Assembly (NCBI GenBank): GCA_025331125.1
Contig: JAOALB010000009.1
Location: 409,401 to 473,400, forward strand
Direction: 5' to 3'
Source of the DNA: Mycogone perniciosa
Taxonomy: Eukaryota; Ascomycota; Sordariomycetes; Hypocreales; Hypocreaceae
Length of the DNA stretch: 64,000 nt
The translations under genes and the position numbers were made by a program. The notes below the pieces were generated by a model. It was not told the DNA's origin and ran no database searches. It saw only the letters and a program-made list of their open reading frames with translations. This document shows, piece after piece, positions 1 through 12,490 of this stretch (position 1 is its first letter; every line of letters starts with the position of its first letter).

Positions 1-10
1 CGCATTCTAG

Positions 11-1367
11 GCATTTTTCAATATTATTTTGCGAGATTTAGGGGTTAAGGACATCAAAGCACAAGAAATATTCACCATCGACCAGAGCTCACTGGACATA
101 TTACCGTGGGTACGAATGGCCCCCCTCCATTTGCCCAAACGCTTAACGTTTCCAGAAAACCTGTTTTTGGCTTGATATTTCTTTTTCAGTATGCCCCGGG
201 TCTCGATGACGGAGAGGGTGAGGACGAGACAGGTTCGTTGTGGTTCGCAAATCAGGTAAAAACCATCGCTCAGCTACTCTACCCAGTGCTTAGACTCGTT
301 TTGCTTATCAAATGAATGATTAGACTACGAATAATGCTTGTGCTACAGTCGCGTCACTCAACATTGTCATGAACGCACAAGACGTCGAGCTAGGTGACAA
401 CCTCCGCCAATTCAAGAAATCAACCAAGGACCTTAACACGGTGTTACGCGGGCACCAAATTAGCAACAACAGCTTCATCAGAACCATTCACAATTCATTC
501 ACGAGACGCATGGATCACCTAAATGCCGATCTCTGCTTGGAAAACGAAGTCTCTGAAGCGAAGTTGAAGAAAGCCAAGAGGCGGCCTGGTACCTTAAAGA
601 AGGGCAACAAGAGTCATGCCAGGAGAAAGAAACGCACAAACGATGACTACGGCTTTCACTTTATTGCATACGTACCTGTTGACGGCTACGTGTGGGAACT
701 CGATGGTCTTAGAAGCAAGCCGCATAAAATAGGTGAGATTGACCTCGCCATATCACACATCACACATCACTACCCGCATTTGTAAGGCTAAGCTAATACG
801 CCTTCGTGATAACAAGGGTCCATTGACTCGGATGAGTCTTGGACAAACGTAGCAAGGCCTCAGATTGAAGCTCGGATGTTGCAATACGAAGAGAGTCAAC
901 TATCCTTTAATCTGCTCGCTCTTTGTCAGAGCCCCCTTGCTCTACACTCTAGGGCAATCGCCCATGCCATCGCATCTATACACTATCTCGAGAGTCAGAT
1001 GAAAGACAACTCCGATTTTGCAAACTTGATCTCTAGTGAGGATCCCGTTCTAGATCTAGAAGATCAGTGGCAGCTCTCTGAATTCAACCTCTGCAAATCG
1101 GACGTCGTGAATGTAGAGGCACCCGATTCTCTAAAGCAAAAAGTGTCGCAAGCAGGGTTAGGGATCGGCGACGCCTACACATTGCATCAGCGACTTGTTG
1201 TAGACGCAAAAGCCGCCATGGGGGAATTCCGTGCCGAGATCATTGCCTTGGCAGAGGACGAGCAGCGAGTCAAGGGTCGTAAGAAAGATTACGCCCAAGC
1301 CCTACATAGATGGGTACAGAAGCTCGCCGAGAAGGGTGTTCTGGAGGAAGTTATTGATCTCTCCTAA
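11..1367 (+). CDS. UCH37-type ubiquitin C-terminal hydrolase (5' partial)
   Basis: Cysteine protease of peptidase family C12 that removes ubiquitin from C-terminal adducts; UCH37 enzymes act at the proteasome or in chromatin complexes. Exons fit 11-105, 156-255, 324-732 and 817-1367, with a TTCTAG acceptor at 5-10, so at least one exon lies before the window. Seen: LGVKDIKAQEIFTID and KPVFGLIFLFQY of the UCH fold, FANQ-TTNNACAT with the catalytic Cys codon at 339-341, FHFIAYVPV with the catalytic His, and WELDGL with the Asp. The tail (LHQRLVV to VIDLS) matches the extended ULD/DEUBAD-like region that separates UCH37 from short UCH enzymes. A Lys/Arg-rich insertion (KKAKRRPG to RRKKR, about 555-635) lies in the crossover-loop region just before the His. 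The catalytic triad is intact, so it should be active. The third acceptor (816) was chosen for frame. Confidence 0.9.
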
Positions 1368-1769
1368 TTACCTTCGGACATAGGCAGTTTTATGTGAAGG
1401 TGAGGGTTTGAGGATTGCTGGCTGTAAAAAAGTCCTTGGTTTTATCCAATCTTCTCGCACAATAATGATGAAATTGCATCAGTCTCTGTTGTCAGCGGAA
1501 AAGTCCCAGTGTGAATTCAAGCTGCGAACAGTAACTAGTAACTGTCAGTCATTCAAACAAACCTGTCGATACGCGGTAATCTTTAGCACCTCTATCAATT
1601 GTCATAAAGCACAACCATTCATTTCTGAATCGAGCCATTGTCCAGAACGTCATGACTACAGAAAAGTGAAAATATGTTAGCCCTAATTCTAATATGGCTT
1701 GCTATCAAATCATGCTCAAAGCCCCGCAAAGTGGTATACCAAAACGCCGAAACAAACAAGAGCCTAAAT
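1368..1769. other. Convergent intergenic spacer
   Basis: Holds the 3' flanks of the UCH gene and the F-box gene. Short open frames here have no recognisable motif and I see no RNA gene. Confidence 0.6.
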
Positions 1770-3796
1770 TTAGTCATCTGGAAATTGTTCTCTGATGTTA
1801 GACACAAACCCACACGTTGCAAGATCGAATCTCTTGAAGTATTTTCCAGCATTGGGAAACATTCCATCTGTGATTATACTCGGATCTGAGATTGGTTCTA
1901 TGTTGTATGTAGCTACCACACGTGGCTCTGGTCCAGTGCTAGGTCTATGCCAAGTTAGCAATGAGAAAAGAAAAAAGTGTGGTAGGATTGGGTCATCTTA
2001 CAGGCACGTATAAAAACAGTGGTCGCCAGGTCGCGCCAGACGTGGGTTAGGCATCTCTTCGTTGAAATCTGGTGGCAGTGTAAGTTGATCGGACCAGCTA
2101 ATAACGACTCCGATCCAGCCGTGGTTTCGATGTCGGAAGACCTGGCCAATCTTCAGTGGATTATTGGTCACGTTGCCGCAAGGTGTTCTCCGAACAACCC
2201 GTGGTGCCACACCGTCCTGATCTCGGAAAAGGCGCCAAAACTCCCAAGGTTCGTCGGCATCTCCACCTTCTACCTGGAGGCCAATGCGGGCGTATATTGG
2301 CCAGAGATACTTCTCAATTAACCACGCATCCTCGGGCCACGTTACAATAAACCGGCGTAAGAAGTTGCGCATGCGATCAAGCCATTCGGGTGTGTTTGTT
2401 GGCGCTAATATCAACGAAGCCCATGTAGCCGAATAGATACACGCCTCAACGTTTAGAGCATTGTCTCCACGCATCAGTTGGCTCAGTTCAGGGTGAGCAT
2501 GGTCTTCTAGTTCTAGTATCCTTGTCAAAGTGGCTCTCAAGTTTTGCGCTGTCCTCATGGTGATGGATAAGGTGGAGACGGGGGCAAGGAATGTGTCCAT
2601 GTTCTCATGCCAGCCAAACCGTGCTAACGCAACATGAAGGTCAAATACGGGCACTTCATTGTCGTTGCCATACGGGTCAAGGAACATTCTTTGTGAGGTA
2701 TCGGGCTCCTCCAAGGGCGTGTTATCCAAGGTTTGTCCTGGGGTGGGATATACAATGGTGTGGACATGGCTCGGAAATGCACAGCACCTGGCGTCTATCC
2801 CCAGCCGTGATGCTATGCAGCAGAATATAGCGCTCGAGATAATTGGAAGAGATTCATGCTCGTCATGGCGCAAGGCCTGGCCAATTAGGCAATTCCGTAA
2901 GTTGCGATAGATTTGCTCTGGATTTTGCACTCCCGTGAGATTCTTCGCACGAAGCCAGCGCACAAGAGCCAGCGCCTTTTGGCGTGTTGTTAAGTTGTCA
3001 AAATCCGGATGAGAGTCCCGGAAGCGAGATGTATTGTCATCAAGCATATCGGTAATCTAGGCAGGTAAGTCAGCACCTCATTCGCAACGGCACAAAAGAT
3101 TGTGGTGCGGACGTACGTCATAAAGATCACCTGGTTGGTCGTGTAGGACAAACATGTCGAATGCTCCAAGGGCTCGCTCCAGCCTCACCCCAGTTATTTG
3201 AGTGCTGTGCTGGTCCGGGTCACTTTGAAGTGAGCACCATTCCTCAATGGCCATGCCTCTGTGGATACTGTTGAGGATCGACTTGCCAAAGTATCTATCG
3301 TTCATGTACATGTTAGACGATCAGAAGGCTCGAGGTGAAGGTAGTTAAGGGGGTAGTGACTGCTGTTTCATTACCTTCTTGCTAGGCCGTCTTCCGCGAA
3401 TGGGTCTAATAGGGATTGCTCTAAGAGAAAGTCTTTGGCATCATAGCCATACTTGCATATCTGCTCAAGGCTCTTAAAGCGGTTAACCTTGGTCTCGATG
3501 ATTTTGTCGAAAAGGCGGGCTATGTGTTGATTGCGGGCTGTCCGGAGGAGATATAATTGCTTCCATTTGGCCTGGGATGCTGTTGACTTATGGCGAAGGC
3601 CGTGCTCTATGTGCCAGTGCTTGAACGTGTTGCAACAGTAATATCTCCACAGAAGCGGCTCGTTTGCAAGGAGATTGAAGCGGCGCGATACCAGCTGAAA
3701 GCCGTTGAGGTTGTCATCTGGCGAGACAAAACAAAGGAGATGGCTGATGACTTCATTCGGCACAAGGTCCAAAGAGACGATGGGGATTTCCGCCAT
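1770..3796 (-). CDS. F-box / SirB1-like / YccV-domain protein (FBXO21-like)
   Basis: Predicted substrate-recognition subunit of an SCF ubiquitin ligase. Exons on the minus strand: 3796-3375, 3294-3117, 3056-2002 and 1944-1770; these give 609 residues in a continuous frame. N-terminal F-box (IVSLDLVPNEVISHLLCFV), then a SirB1/transglutaminase-like region (IEEWCSLQSDP, then SRLGIDARCCAFPSHVHTIVY), then a C-terminal YccV/hemimethylated-DNA-binding-like domain (KIGQVFRHRNHGWIGVVI, continuing in the last exon as GKYFKRFDLATCGFVSNI). This order is that of FBXO21 (established family knowledge). The start at 3796 (MAEIPIVSL) sits right before the F-box; an in-frame ATG at 3847 would add 17 residues without a recognisable feature. 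Substrates cannot be read from sequence. Confidence 0.88.
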
Positions 3797-4464
3797 TGTC
3801 ACAAACCAAATGAGTGGGGTTGGTGATAAAGGGGAATCCAGTTCCAAAACGGTTTATTAAAAATGTAACGAAAGCAACATGAAAGGGCGATCCTGTGTAC
3901 TTTTAAAGTTCCGACGACAACTTTGCGAAAAGAGAGAGGAAGAGGGAGAGGAAGGGTGATGATAGCCTCAAGGGTGCCCATCAGGCTCTGTTTGTGTACG
4001 GCCTACCCCGCAACTAGCCTTTTATCCAGCTGATGTGCCTATCGGGTGCTATGCAAAAGTCGCGGCAGAGGCGAACCTTCTTCAGCGGCTAAATTTATGG
4101 ACAGGAGGGCGGGAGGCACTAGACCAAACACGGTAACACTGTAAACAAGGCAAAACGCGGTCTAAAAAGAACGACAGGCTGCAATCCACATTTTTCGAGT
4201 CCGGACGCGAAACCCTGGCTGGCCCAGCATCCCACCCTGTTGATCCAGATTCGGCTATAATCTTGATTCTTCCTTATCGCTATTATCGTCATCTCCATCC
4301 TCTTCTCCGTCACGGACACCCAACATTTCGTGCTGCGGCTTACGCTACGCATTTGATTCCCTTTGCTCAGACCATCACCCAATGATATGTATCATTGCCT
4401 GAACTCGCATCGCGTCTAAATCGACACAGCCTTACAGAACCAACTCCCAAGTCTGCCACCCGCA
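3797..4464. promoter_or_regulatory. Divergent promoter region, F-box gene / ApsB-like gene
   Basis: About 670 bp between two divergent starts. It contains a purine-rich run (about 3926-3960) and otherwise no gene. No defined operator or TATA box can be supported. Confidence 0.45.
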
Positions 4465-7400
4465 ATGGCCCAGTCAGGCTTTGGCGGCGTGCTCGACACT
4501 CCGCGAACCAACATTGGCGACGCGACCTATCTTAGCAGACAGCCCGACTTCGCAGACATATCGCAAGAGGCATCGTTTCAGTCTCCCGAAAGAGACGGCA
4601 ACTTCTTACAGCAGCTCCGCAATGGCGGGTGCTCCAATGGAATCATACGAACCCCACGACAGAGAGGCCCGCTTGCAGATCGACGAAACTTGCCTCCCAG
4701 TATCGGGGGAGCCGAATTCACGCCGCTTCTGAAATCAGCTACAAGGAACAGCACACGGCGTGGCAAGGAGAACGGCGGTACGGTGGCCAACACGCCGGCT
4801 GTGTTGGCTAGAATCGACGAGGACGACATGACCCCGATACCCCGAATGGACGCGTCGATGTACTCAGCTTCGCGCAATCAGTCATACTTGGACATGCCCC
4901 AGGTAGAGGCCAGCAGTGCCGCCTCAACTCCGTTGGCGCTGCCGCCTCGCAGGGGAGGAGACAAGGGGCCTCTACAGGATGGAAACCAATTGTCTCTACG
5001 AGAACAGGAAAATGTCATTGATAGGATCGAAAAGGAGAATTTCGGCCTCAAGTTGAAGATTCACTTTCTTGAAGAGGCGCTTCGGAAAGCTGGACCGGGT
5101 TTTAGTGAAGCTGCTCTAAAGGAGAACACCGAGCTCAAGGTGGACAAGGTGACAATGCAAAGAGAGCTTCATCGATACAAGAAACACCTCACGACAGCTG
5201 AACGTGATCTCGAGACCTATCGCCAGCAAATGTTGGAACTCCAAGAGAAGGCGAAACGAAAGTATGCCAATGAGAGCCAACAAGCCGAATTGGAAAAGCT
5301 GCGGCAGACTCTAGAAGACCGAGAGGCAGACATCGATGAACTGCAACGCCAAGTTCATCAGGGGCAACGAAACCAAAGCCAGGTGGAAAAATTGCAGGAC
5401 AATATTGACGGCATGGAGGCCGAACTCCGGGAAAAGGATCGGATAATAACTGAGCGGGAAGACGAGCTGGAAGATCTCAAGGACAAGCTCGAGGAAGTAG
5501 AAGACAAGGCAAAGGACTTAGCAAAAAAGGCAACTGAGAACAAACAAGCGGCCTTGCAGAATGAAGAGCTTGATGAAGCCAAGGAGACGATTCAGGACCT
5601 GGAGCAAGGTATTCGCCGACTTGAGGACCAGCTCGACGATATGAAACAGAAGATGAATGATGCCGTCGCCCAGAAGGATCGTGCTGAACAGGATCTAGAG
5701 GAGCTTCAGGAAGAGATGTCAAACAAGTCCGTTGTTACCAAGGGTCTTTCTCGGCAAATTGAAGAGAAGGTCGCCCGACTTCAGGAAGAGCTAGACAAGT
5801 CTAGCCAAGAGTACGCCACATTGGAGAAAGAGGTCGCGAGATTAAACCTAGAGAATGGGGATCTCAGATCAATTGTCAAAGAAATGCACAAAGAGCGCGA
5901 AGGCTTTGATCGAGAGCGACAGATGGTGACAACCAAAATACAAGAGCTTGAAACCGAGCTTCTCGAACAAGCCGACGAAAAGGACCTATTGCAGTCGCGT
6001 CACAATTCCCTGACCAATGAATCGACTTCACTTCAACAGGAAATTCAAAAATTGGAAAAGGAAGTACAGGAACTTGAGAGGAGTCTTGCGGAGGAGAGGG
6101 AATACGGCATCGAGATTGAAAAGGACCTTCGAGGTCAGTACCAGGATGAAATTCAACGACTTAATGACGAGGTGTCAGACTTGCAGGCCGAGATACGAGA
6201 AAAGGACAACCTTTATGATAATGACAGCGAAAAATGGGAGACGGATAAGAAAACCCTGGAGTCTGAACGCGAACGGGCTGAGGAGAAGGCTGCTGGTCTG
6301 CAGCGCACAATCGACCGACTTCGTGAGACAGAAGGCACACTGTCTAATAAAGAATCCAAACTGCAAGCGGCAATGCAGAGCGAGGCAGAGCGGCATCGGA
6401 GCGAAGAGGGTGTGTTGAATCGGCAAATTGACGACCTTCAAGATGCCTTGGAGACACGACAGACACTGTTGACCAATCTTCGCAATGAGCTTTCCACTGT
6501 CCGTGATGAGCTTCGACAGACGCAAATCGACTACCAGACGCAAGTGAACAAAGTCGTTGCGTTGGAGGATGAAGTCGAAGTCCTACACACCAACATTGCT
6601 GGTGCAGGGAGCTCTAGAAATCAAGAAGCAGAAGCCGCCAAACGAGAGTGCGAGCAACTTAGGGAACAGCTCAGGAAGCTTCAGCAAACACTTGACTCAA
6701 CACGAGCCGCAAGTACGGCCTCAGAACAAAACGCGCAGCAGTCAACAGAATCAATGACACGACTCAAATGGCAACTTTCTGACGCAACAACGCAACTTGA
6801 AAGGGCAAACAAGGACAAGCAATCTCTTCAAGATCAACTGGATCACATTAACTCGGAACTCCGCTCTGTCCAGTCATCATTGGCAGAGACAAAAGCTGAG
6901 CGCGACGAGCTTGATGGAGAGCTACATCGGACAAAAATACACGACAATGATACCCTTCGTATCGACCAAGAGCGTCTTGATCTGCGTACGGCGAAGATGA
7001 AGCTAGACAATGAAGTACGCCGTCTGAAAGATGAGAACAAAGCTCTGATAGAGCAGCGCGCGGCTGTGGAGAAGACCTTGGAGGAGGAGATCGAGAAGGC
7101 TGCCGAAGAAGAGGAGCGCCTAGGTCAGGAAATTCTCGAGCTTCAGACCAAGCTACGACAGTCTTCCTCGGCAGAGACGCATGACCTGACGTCGGCACGA
7201 CGGACAATCCGAGATCTCGAGCGGAAGGTGGAGGATTACCAGGGCCAACTTGCTGAATTCCAACTCCACGATAACGTGGAGGGAAGCAGTGAACTATTAA
7301 CAATTCGGAAAGATTTGTCCGCTGCTCGCCAGAAAGAACTGGATTTGTTGCAGCGCGAATCTACTCAGAAGGACGTCATCAAAGGACTCAAGCGACAGCT

Positions 7401-8569
7401 CTCTGAGCTAGAACGTCAATTTCACGACAATGAGGTTTCGCGGCTGATAGCATCGCCCAAGTCGTCACCAGAATCAGATCGAAGGCATGACGAGTTGTTG
7501 GGACTACGGCAACAACTCTCGAGTGCACAGCAATCTGTACACGATCTCAAATTGAAGAATCGGGAGTCCGAGCGTAAGGCTTCACAAGTGACACAGGACC
7601 TTCAGAGACAACTCAACGATATTGAGGATCAAAAGCTTGTGCTGGAGGAGGTACTGGAGGAGGCACGTCACCAAGCCGAGGAGGAGGCTGCTCAGCATGA
7701 ACGCACATTGCAACGCATGAAACAAAAACTAGAAAAAGCGGAGCGCGAGCGAAATGCTGTCGTCGCCGCCGCCGCCCAGACGGACAACAATAAGCAAGAC
7801 AAACGCTTACGCAAAAGTCAGGCCGAGATCGAGAATCTCGAACACGACATCCTGCAGCAACAGGATGTGATCGACAAGCTTGTCGCTTCTGAGACCGTCC
7901 TACGACGAAAGCTCGAGCGCGCGCGCAGCGAACGAGCGGCATATCGCATGAGTGCTGAGAAGCTCCAGAGGGATCTTCAGCAACTGAAGAAGGCCGCAGA
8001 GGCGGCGGAGCGGGATCGATCACGCGACGGCGCGGAAGAGGCTCTCGAGACGATAGTTCGAGCTGCCGAGAACTCCGAGGAGCGGCACAAGAAGGAACTC
8101 CGCGGCATGGTGATGCAGATAGAGTGGATGCAGGCTCGCTGGGAACGCGAGGCGTCTCTCCGTTCAGACGCTGCGTATGCGAAGAAGTTCCTCCAGCTAC
8201 AGCTCGACATTGCAAATGCCTGGTAAGTTTATGATTCACATCCCTTACCTTTGAACACCCGAGACTAATTGACGAAACAGCAACAAAGCTCAGCTCCGTG
8301 AGCTGGAGCACATCCGCACCAACCTCCTTCACAGTCGCAAATCCCTTCCACTGCCCAAATCTTCCGCCTCAGGCGGCAATTCTACGTCTTTATCACCCTC
8401 CCTTAAGACATTTCTCATCATGGCCCGCTTCATCGGCCGCATGCGTATCGCCGCACGCAACTGGGCGGGGCAAGAGGTCGTCCGACAGAAACTCGCCGTG
8501 GCTGTTGAGGAGAAGCGCCGCGTCAAGCGTTCGAGACAGTTTAAGGTCGTCCGAGCTGAAGTATGCTGA
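4465..8569 (+). CDS. ApsB/Mto1/Pcp1-type spindle-pole and MTOC coiled-coil protein
   Basis: Structural protein that recruits gamma-tubulin complexes to microtubule-organising centres. Exons 4465-8222 and 8281-8569 with a 58-bp intron (GTAAGT...ACAG) give 1348 residues. The first 170 residues are Ser/Thr/Pro-rich and probably disordered. A centrosomin motif 1 (CM1) region follows at about residues 178-240 (REQENVIDRIEKENFGLKLK, then IHFLEEAL), the known gamma-tubulin-complex contact. Residues about 240-1200 are almost continuous heptad coiled coil rich in Glu, Gln, Lys and Leu. The C-terminus (about 1208-1255: RGMVMQIEWMQARWERE, then AYAKKFLQLQL) resembles the PACT/spindle-pole-targeting domain and is completed by exon 2. 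Known relatives are ApsB of Aspergillus and Mto1 or Pcp1 of fission yeast; which one is orthologous is not settled here. Confidence 0.9.
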
Positions 8570-9319
8570 ACGGAGGCGTACGTATACGAAATTGCGAAAT
8601 AGGCGTGTCTACATAGGTGTTGTCCTCTCAACTTCTTTCTTTTTATGTCTTCTCTCCCCCCGCTGCCACTGAACCTACTTCATTGGAGGGCCACATAGAT
8701 ATGTTGATGATTCTCAGTATTAGGGATGGGGGGAAAGGTACTTGTTTGTTTGTTTGTTTAAGACTCGAAATTTGTTCAAACAACTTTTTTCTTGCATGGA
8801 TAGGACGGAATCCTCGTTGGATGGGACAGGCGACCATAGGTGGCGTTGGCGTTGGACACACATGAACTCGGGCGGGATACCCGTCGCAGTCTTGTTACAT
8901 TTTTTTATTCAAAAAAATTATATAGTGTTTGTGCTTTTGTTCTCTGAACAATGTTGTAGTCCTACGCAACAGGGGAAATGGCTAAAAAGCGATGCCCGTG
9001 ACGTGATGCAAGTTGCCAGAACTTATTCATGCATGGGAAAGTCATTGGTCACATGAAACCCAAGATGCCTCCCACCATGAGAAGACAACCCCCCTATAAA
9101 GAGAAGAATCATGAAAAGAGAAAACATAACTTATCCCGGAAAAATCACCAGCCTTTTCCCCAGAGTAACAAATCCAAAGAAGCACCCACCGTGGTTATTC
9201 AAGTAGAAGGAGGGAGTGAGCGTCATAGTCATCGCGTGGCCACATATATAGTAGGATCATATACACGGCGATTGATTATAGACAGTGACAGAGATTACTC
9301 CACTACGTGAAGCGATAAA
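8570..9319. other. Convergent spacer, ApsB-like / metacaspase
   Basis: 3' flanks of two convergent genes, AT-rich in the middle (8890-8945). A run of TTTG units lies at about 8742-8758. No gene is visible. Confidence 0.5.
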
Positions 9320-11052
9320 TTACATGACGAACAAGAGATTGGTGTCTGCGACAGGTGTTAGGACCTGGTCGTTCCATATGGTGTTGACACAGAGATGAAC
9401 TTACTGAGTGGGTGGCTGCAAGACAACTGCGGCTTCTGGGTGTATTTTGTAGCCAGCTCGTCTCGGATGCTGTTGAGTAACTGCACATAGCTCTGTTGAG
9501 GGTTCTTCTTGAGAGCTGTGACAAAGGCCCAGGACATGGCGCCGGTGGCCTGAGAAGCAATAGTAGCATCGGCGCTATCAGAATAATTAGTTTCATTTCT
9601 ACAGAACACATAGCCTCATAGATGTGTCGAGAGCAAGATAGAGATAACTCACGATGTTTGATCGTCCTTGCTTCCAGACCACATGATGACGTCTGCAGGT
9701 GACGTCTTGGTTGCGAGTGCCCTGTGATGAGCTTCATCACCAGTTGTAGCCTTCTTGAAGAATCCGATGATGTTGCTGGCCACGCCACCAAGATCGCCTT
9801 GACTATAGGAAGAAATGGCGCTGAGCAAGCCCTGACCGGCTTCTTTGGCCAGGTTGGGCTCCTTGAGGATGCCCTGGGTGGAATAAATGTAGGGTAGATC
9901 GAGCGCAGTACCAGAATGGCACGAGTCGAAGATGGCAGTTAGTCTCACACCGGCCTGTAGGGGGCTGACCATAATTCGGTGCATCTCGTCGTCAGTAATG
10001 TGTCCGTGCTGCCGGAAATCGACTGGATAAATGACTTCGTCGTATCCATCAGCCTCGTCACCGTCGAGATCCTTCGTTTGCCCACCGTGACCTGTGGTTT
10101 GTTAGGGAATATGAAATTCGGTTCTGGGCCATTGGCGATTCGTACCTGAGTAATGGAAGAATAATGAGTCATTTGGTCGGGCATCTTTGACTAGCCAGTG
10201 CATGGCACGTAGTATGTTTTGCTTTGTGGGTTGGCTCATGGGATTCTGCTGGTCGTCGGTCAAGATGACCATATCCTCTCTCTTGTAGCCAAATTGCTCA
10301 ACCAGATAGGCTGTCATATTTCTAACGTCGTTGATACATCCCCGAAGCTGGCCTCGCTGACCAAAATAGTTAATGCCGATGAGCAGAGCCTTCCTGCGAC
10401 CCGTGCAATTGGAGTATCGAAAGGCATATCCTTGCGGTGCACCTTGGCCGAAACTCTGAGGGCCTGCTGGGGGAGGTAGAGGGCCATTGGCTCGTGCTGG
10501 GCTATAACCATTCGCGGGTGGGCCGGGGGGAGGCATGCCTTGAGGAAGCTTAGCGAATGCTTCAAGTCAATGGATGGGGAGCATCAAGCGTCATACCAGG
10601 CCTTGAGTTGTAGTTGGGATGTGGTGGAGGATGGCCGTAGTTACCATATTGCTGAGGAGGCGTCTGCTGCGGGTGATGTTGCTGCTGCGGTTGGTTCTGT
10701 GTCAGCAGAGCGTTCAAACTCAATATTTCCCATCTTTAGAGATCAAGGTCTATCGTTGGGACGAAGTTGGTCGTACCTGGTATGGGTATTGTTGCTGGGG
10801 GGGCGGCGCATGGTGGCCATATCCAGGCTGAGGAGAGTGACCCTGGGGAGGGTAGCCACCAGCACCACCACCGCCACCAGAGTAAGTCGGTTGTTGCGGT
10901 CTGGGGGAGCAAATCGATAGTCAGTCAGAAACTCCCGAGAGGTGACAAAGCTGGGAAATGGGAGAGCTGTACGGGTAATAACCGCCGCCTTGCTGGTGGT
11001 ATTGCTGTTGAGGCGGGTAGCCGCCGCCACCATAATTGTGGTATCCTGACAT
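9320..11052 (-). CDS. Type I metacaspase
   Basis: Caspase-fold Cys protease of family C14B, cleaving after Arg or Lys; fungal members act in stress, ageing and aggregate handling. Seven minus-strand exons keep frame: 11052-10973, 10900-10777, 10696-10597, 10538-10146, 10091-9653, 9574-9405 and 9345-9320, giving 375 residues. The first about 110 residues are a Gly/Tyr/Gln/Pro/His-rich prodomain. The catalytic domain starts at [20 protein letters not shown]. The catalytic His is in SGHGGQ, created across the 10145-10092 intron, and the catalytic Cys is in DSCHSG. The protein ends LSCSHPL-NTNLLFVM, the usual fungal metacaspase end, with the last eight residues in a 26-nt exon. Both catalytic residues are present, so activity is expected. 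Confidence 0.94.
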
Positions 11053-11362
11053 TTCAAGAATTGAGAGGACGATCCCCAAGAGAACACCAATCCACGGTCT
11101 ATACACAAATCGAGGCGATTTGATGTGAGCGGTAGCGCAGGCGAGCGTGCCGGTGAATCAGCGAATAAAGATGCACGGCGGGTCGGCAACGGCGGGCGAA
11201 AAGGATTCGGGAGGTTGACAACGACGAGAATTGGCGATGCGCAGCAGATCGATGCAACGTCGTTGATGGGTTGTTATGGGTACTCTCTGTGCGGAGCGCC
11301 CGTTCGTGGCTTTGCCAGGTCAGAAGATGGAGACAAATCGGTCGACGTCACACTCTGCTCGG

Positions 11363-11413
11363 CGGCACAGCACGGCACAGCACAGCACAACACAACACAG
11401 CACAACACAGCAC
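11363..11413. repeat. CACAGCACAA-type minisatellite
   Basis: Imperfect tandem copies of CACAG/CACAA units, about 310 bp upstream of the metacaspase start. Likely length-variable; no function is implied. Confidence 0.8.
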
Positions 11414-11839
11414 GTGGTGTCTGGAGTTTACAGGCGGTCAGGTCCCAAAGTTCATCAGCAGACCGGCCAGGCCAACAGAAGCTGCCAATGACCCGATATG
11501 CGGAGACGCCGGATGATGGTCAGCGGCGGACCGAAACTCTGTCCAACGAACGGGAGTAGTCCGGGCAATAGATGGTAGAAGAATACAGAGGTCCAGGCAG
11601 AGGTGTGGTAGCAGATGGCCTTGAAACGACCATTGACCGAAAGAGAGAGACGAAAAGAGGAAAAATGGGCTGGTTCGTTTTTATTATAGAAACCGGGCCT
11701 CTCGTCTCGTATGTGTGCTTCTAGCGTGACGGGCGACGATGGGTGGTGGCGGGGTTCGGAGCCGCGTGGTCGCTGGCTTGCAGTTGACTACAGCAGGGTT
11801 GAGGGGTTGAGGGCGCTAAATACACAGGCGATCGGGTAA

Positions 11840-11915
11840 TCGATACTACGGAGTACATATCTGTACATAGTACATACTACTAGGTAGGACTCCGTAGTGC
11901 TAGTAGTGCTAGATC
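11840..11915. repeat. Cluster of TACGGAGTAC-like palindromes
   Basis: Contains TACTACGGAGTACATA, GTACATAGTACATACTAC, GGACTCCGTAGTG and a GCTAGTAGTGCTAG-like stretch within 76 bp. It belongs to the motif family scattered through the non-coding parts of this window. Confidence 0.7.
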
Positions 11916-12467
11916 CTGCTATGGAGTCCGCCATCCATGCAACTGGGAATGTGAAAGGGAATGACAGATGGGATGGGCTGAACTACTGCTACCAGTGGCA
12001 GGGATCCTGCCAACCGACTGGGCCCTGAACAGCCGTTATGATAGTAGTACAGTACGAAGTACAGATATTATGCCAGTAAAGAACGAAAGTACAAGTAATA
12101 GTGCTTTGCCGGCATCGTCTTCATATGGACTGCCAAACTGCTTGCTCGGCAATAATAGCATGTCATGTCAAATTGCGCCTCAATTGCGAAGCTGGACTGC
12201 GATTCTCAGCAATGGGGCCACCCATCACCCCCATGTCTCTCTCCCCTTCAGCCACACGTTAGGTTGTTCGCCGATTCATAGGATGCAAGTGAGCGTGGAC
12301 CTCCTCATCCGATGGTTTGGCGCCCGGGCCGGCGGCAGCGGGTCGAATGCAAGAAACGGAAACAATAGCGACAAAAAGACGGAGCAGAATGAACGTCCTA
12401 CTAGGTAATACGGAGACTCCGATGCAAGGCGTCATGGAGGGAGGGGCCTGCTTTTGCCTTCGTTAGC

Positions 12468-12490
12468 ATGTATGTATGTATGTATGTATG
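12468..12490. repeat. TATG microsatellite
   Basis: About five uninterrupted TATG units in intergenic DNA. Confidence 0.85.

Noticed and set aside
7613..8332. 239-codon open frame antisense to the ApsB-like gene
   Set aside because: It is a shadow of the coiled-coil coding strand: Arg/Ser/Pro low complexity, no motif, and overlaps the conserved PACT-like end.
11968..12408. 146-codon plus-strand frame upstream of the metacaspase
   Set aside because: No family motif, no plausible composition; crosses motif-rich intergenic DNA.
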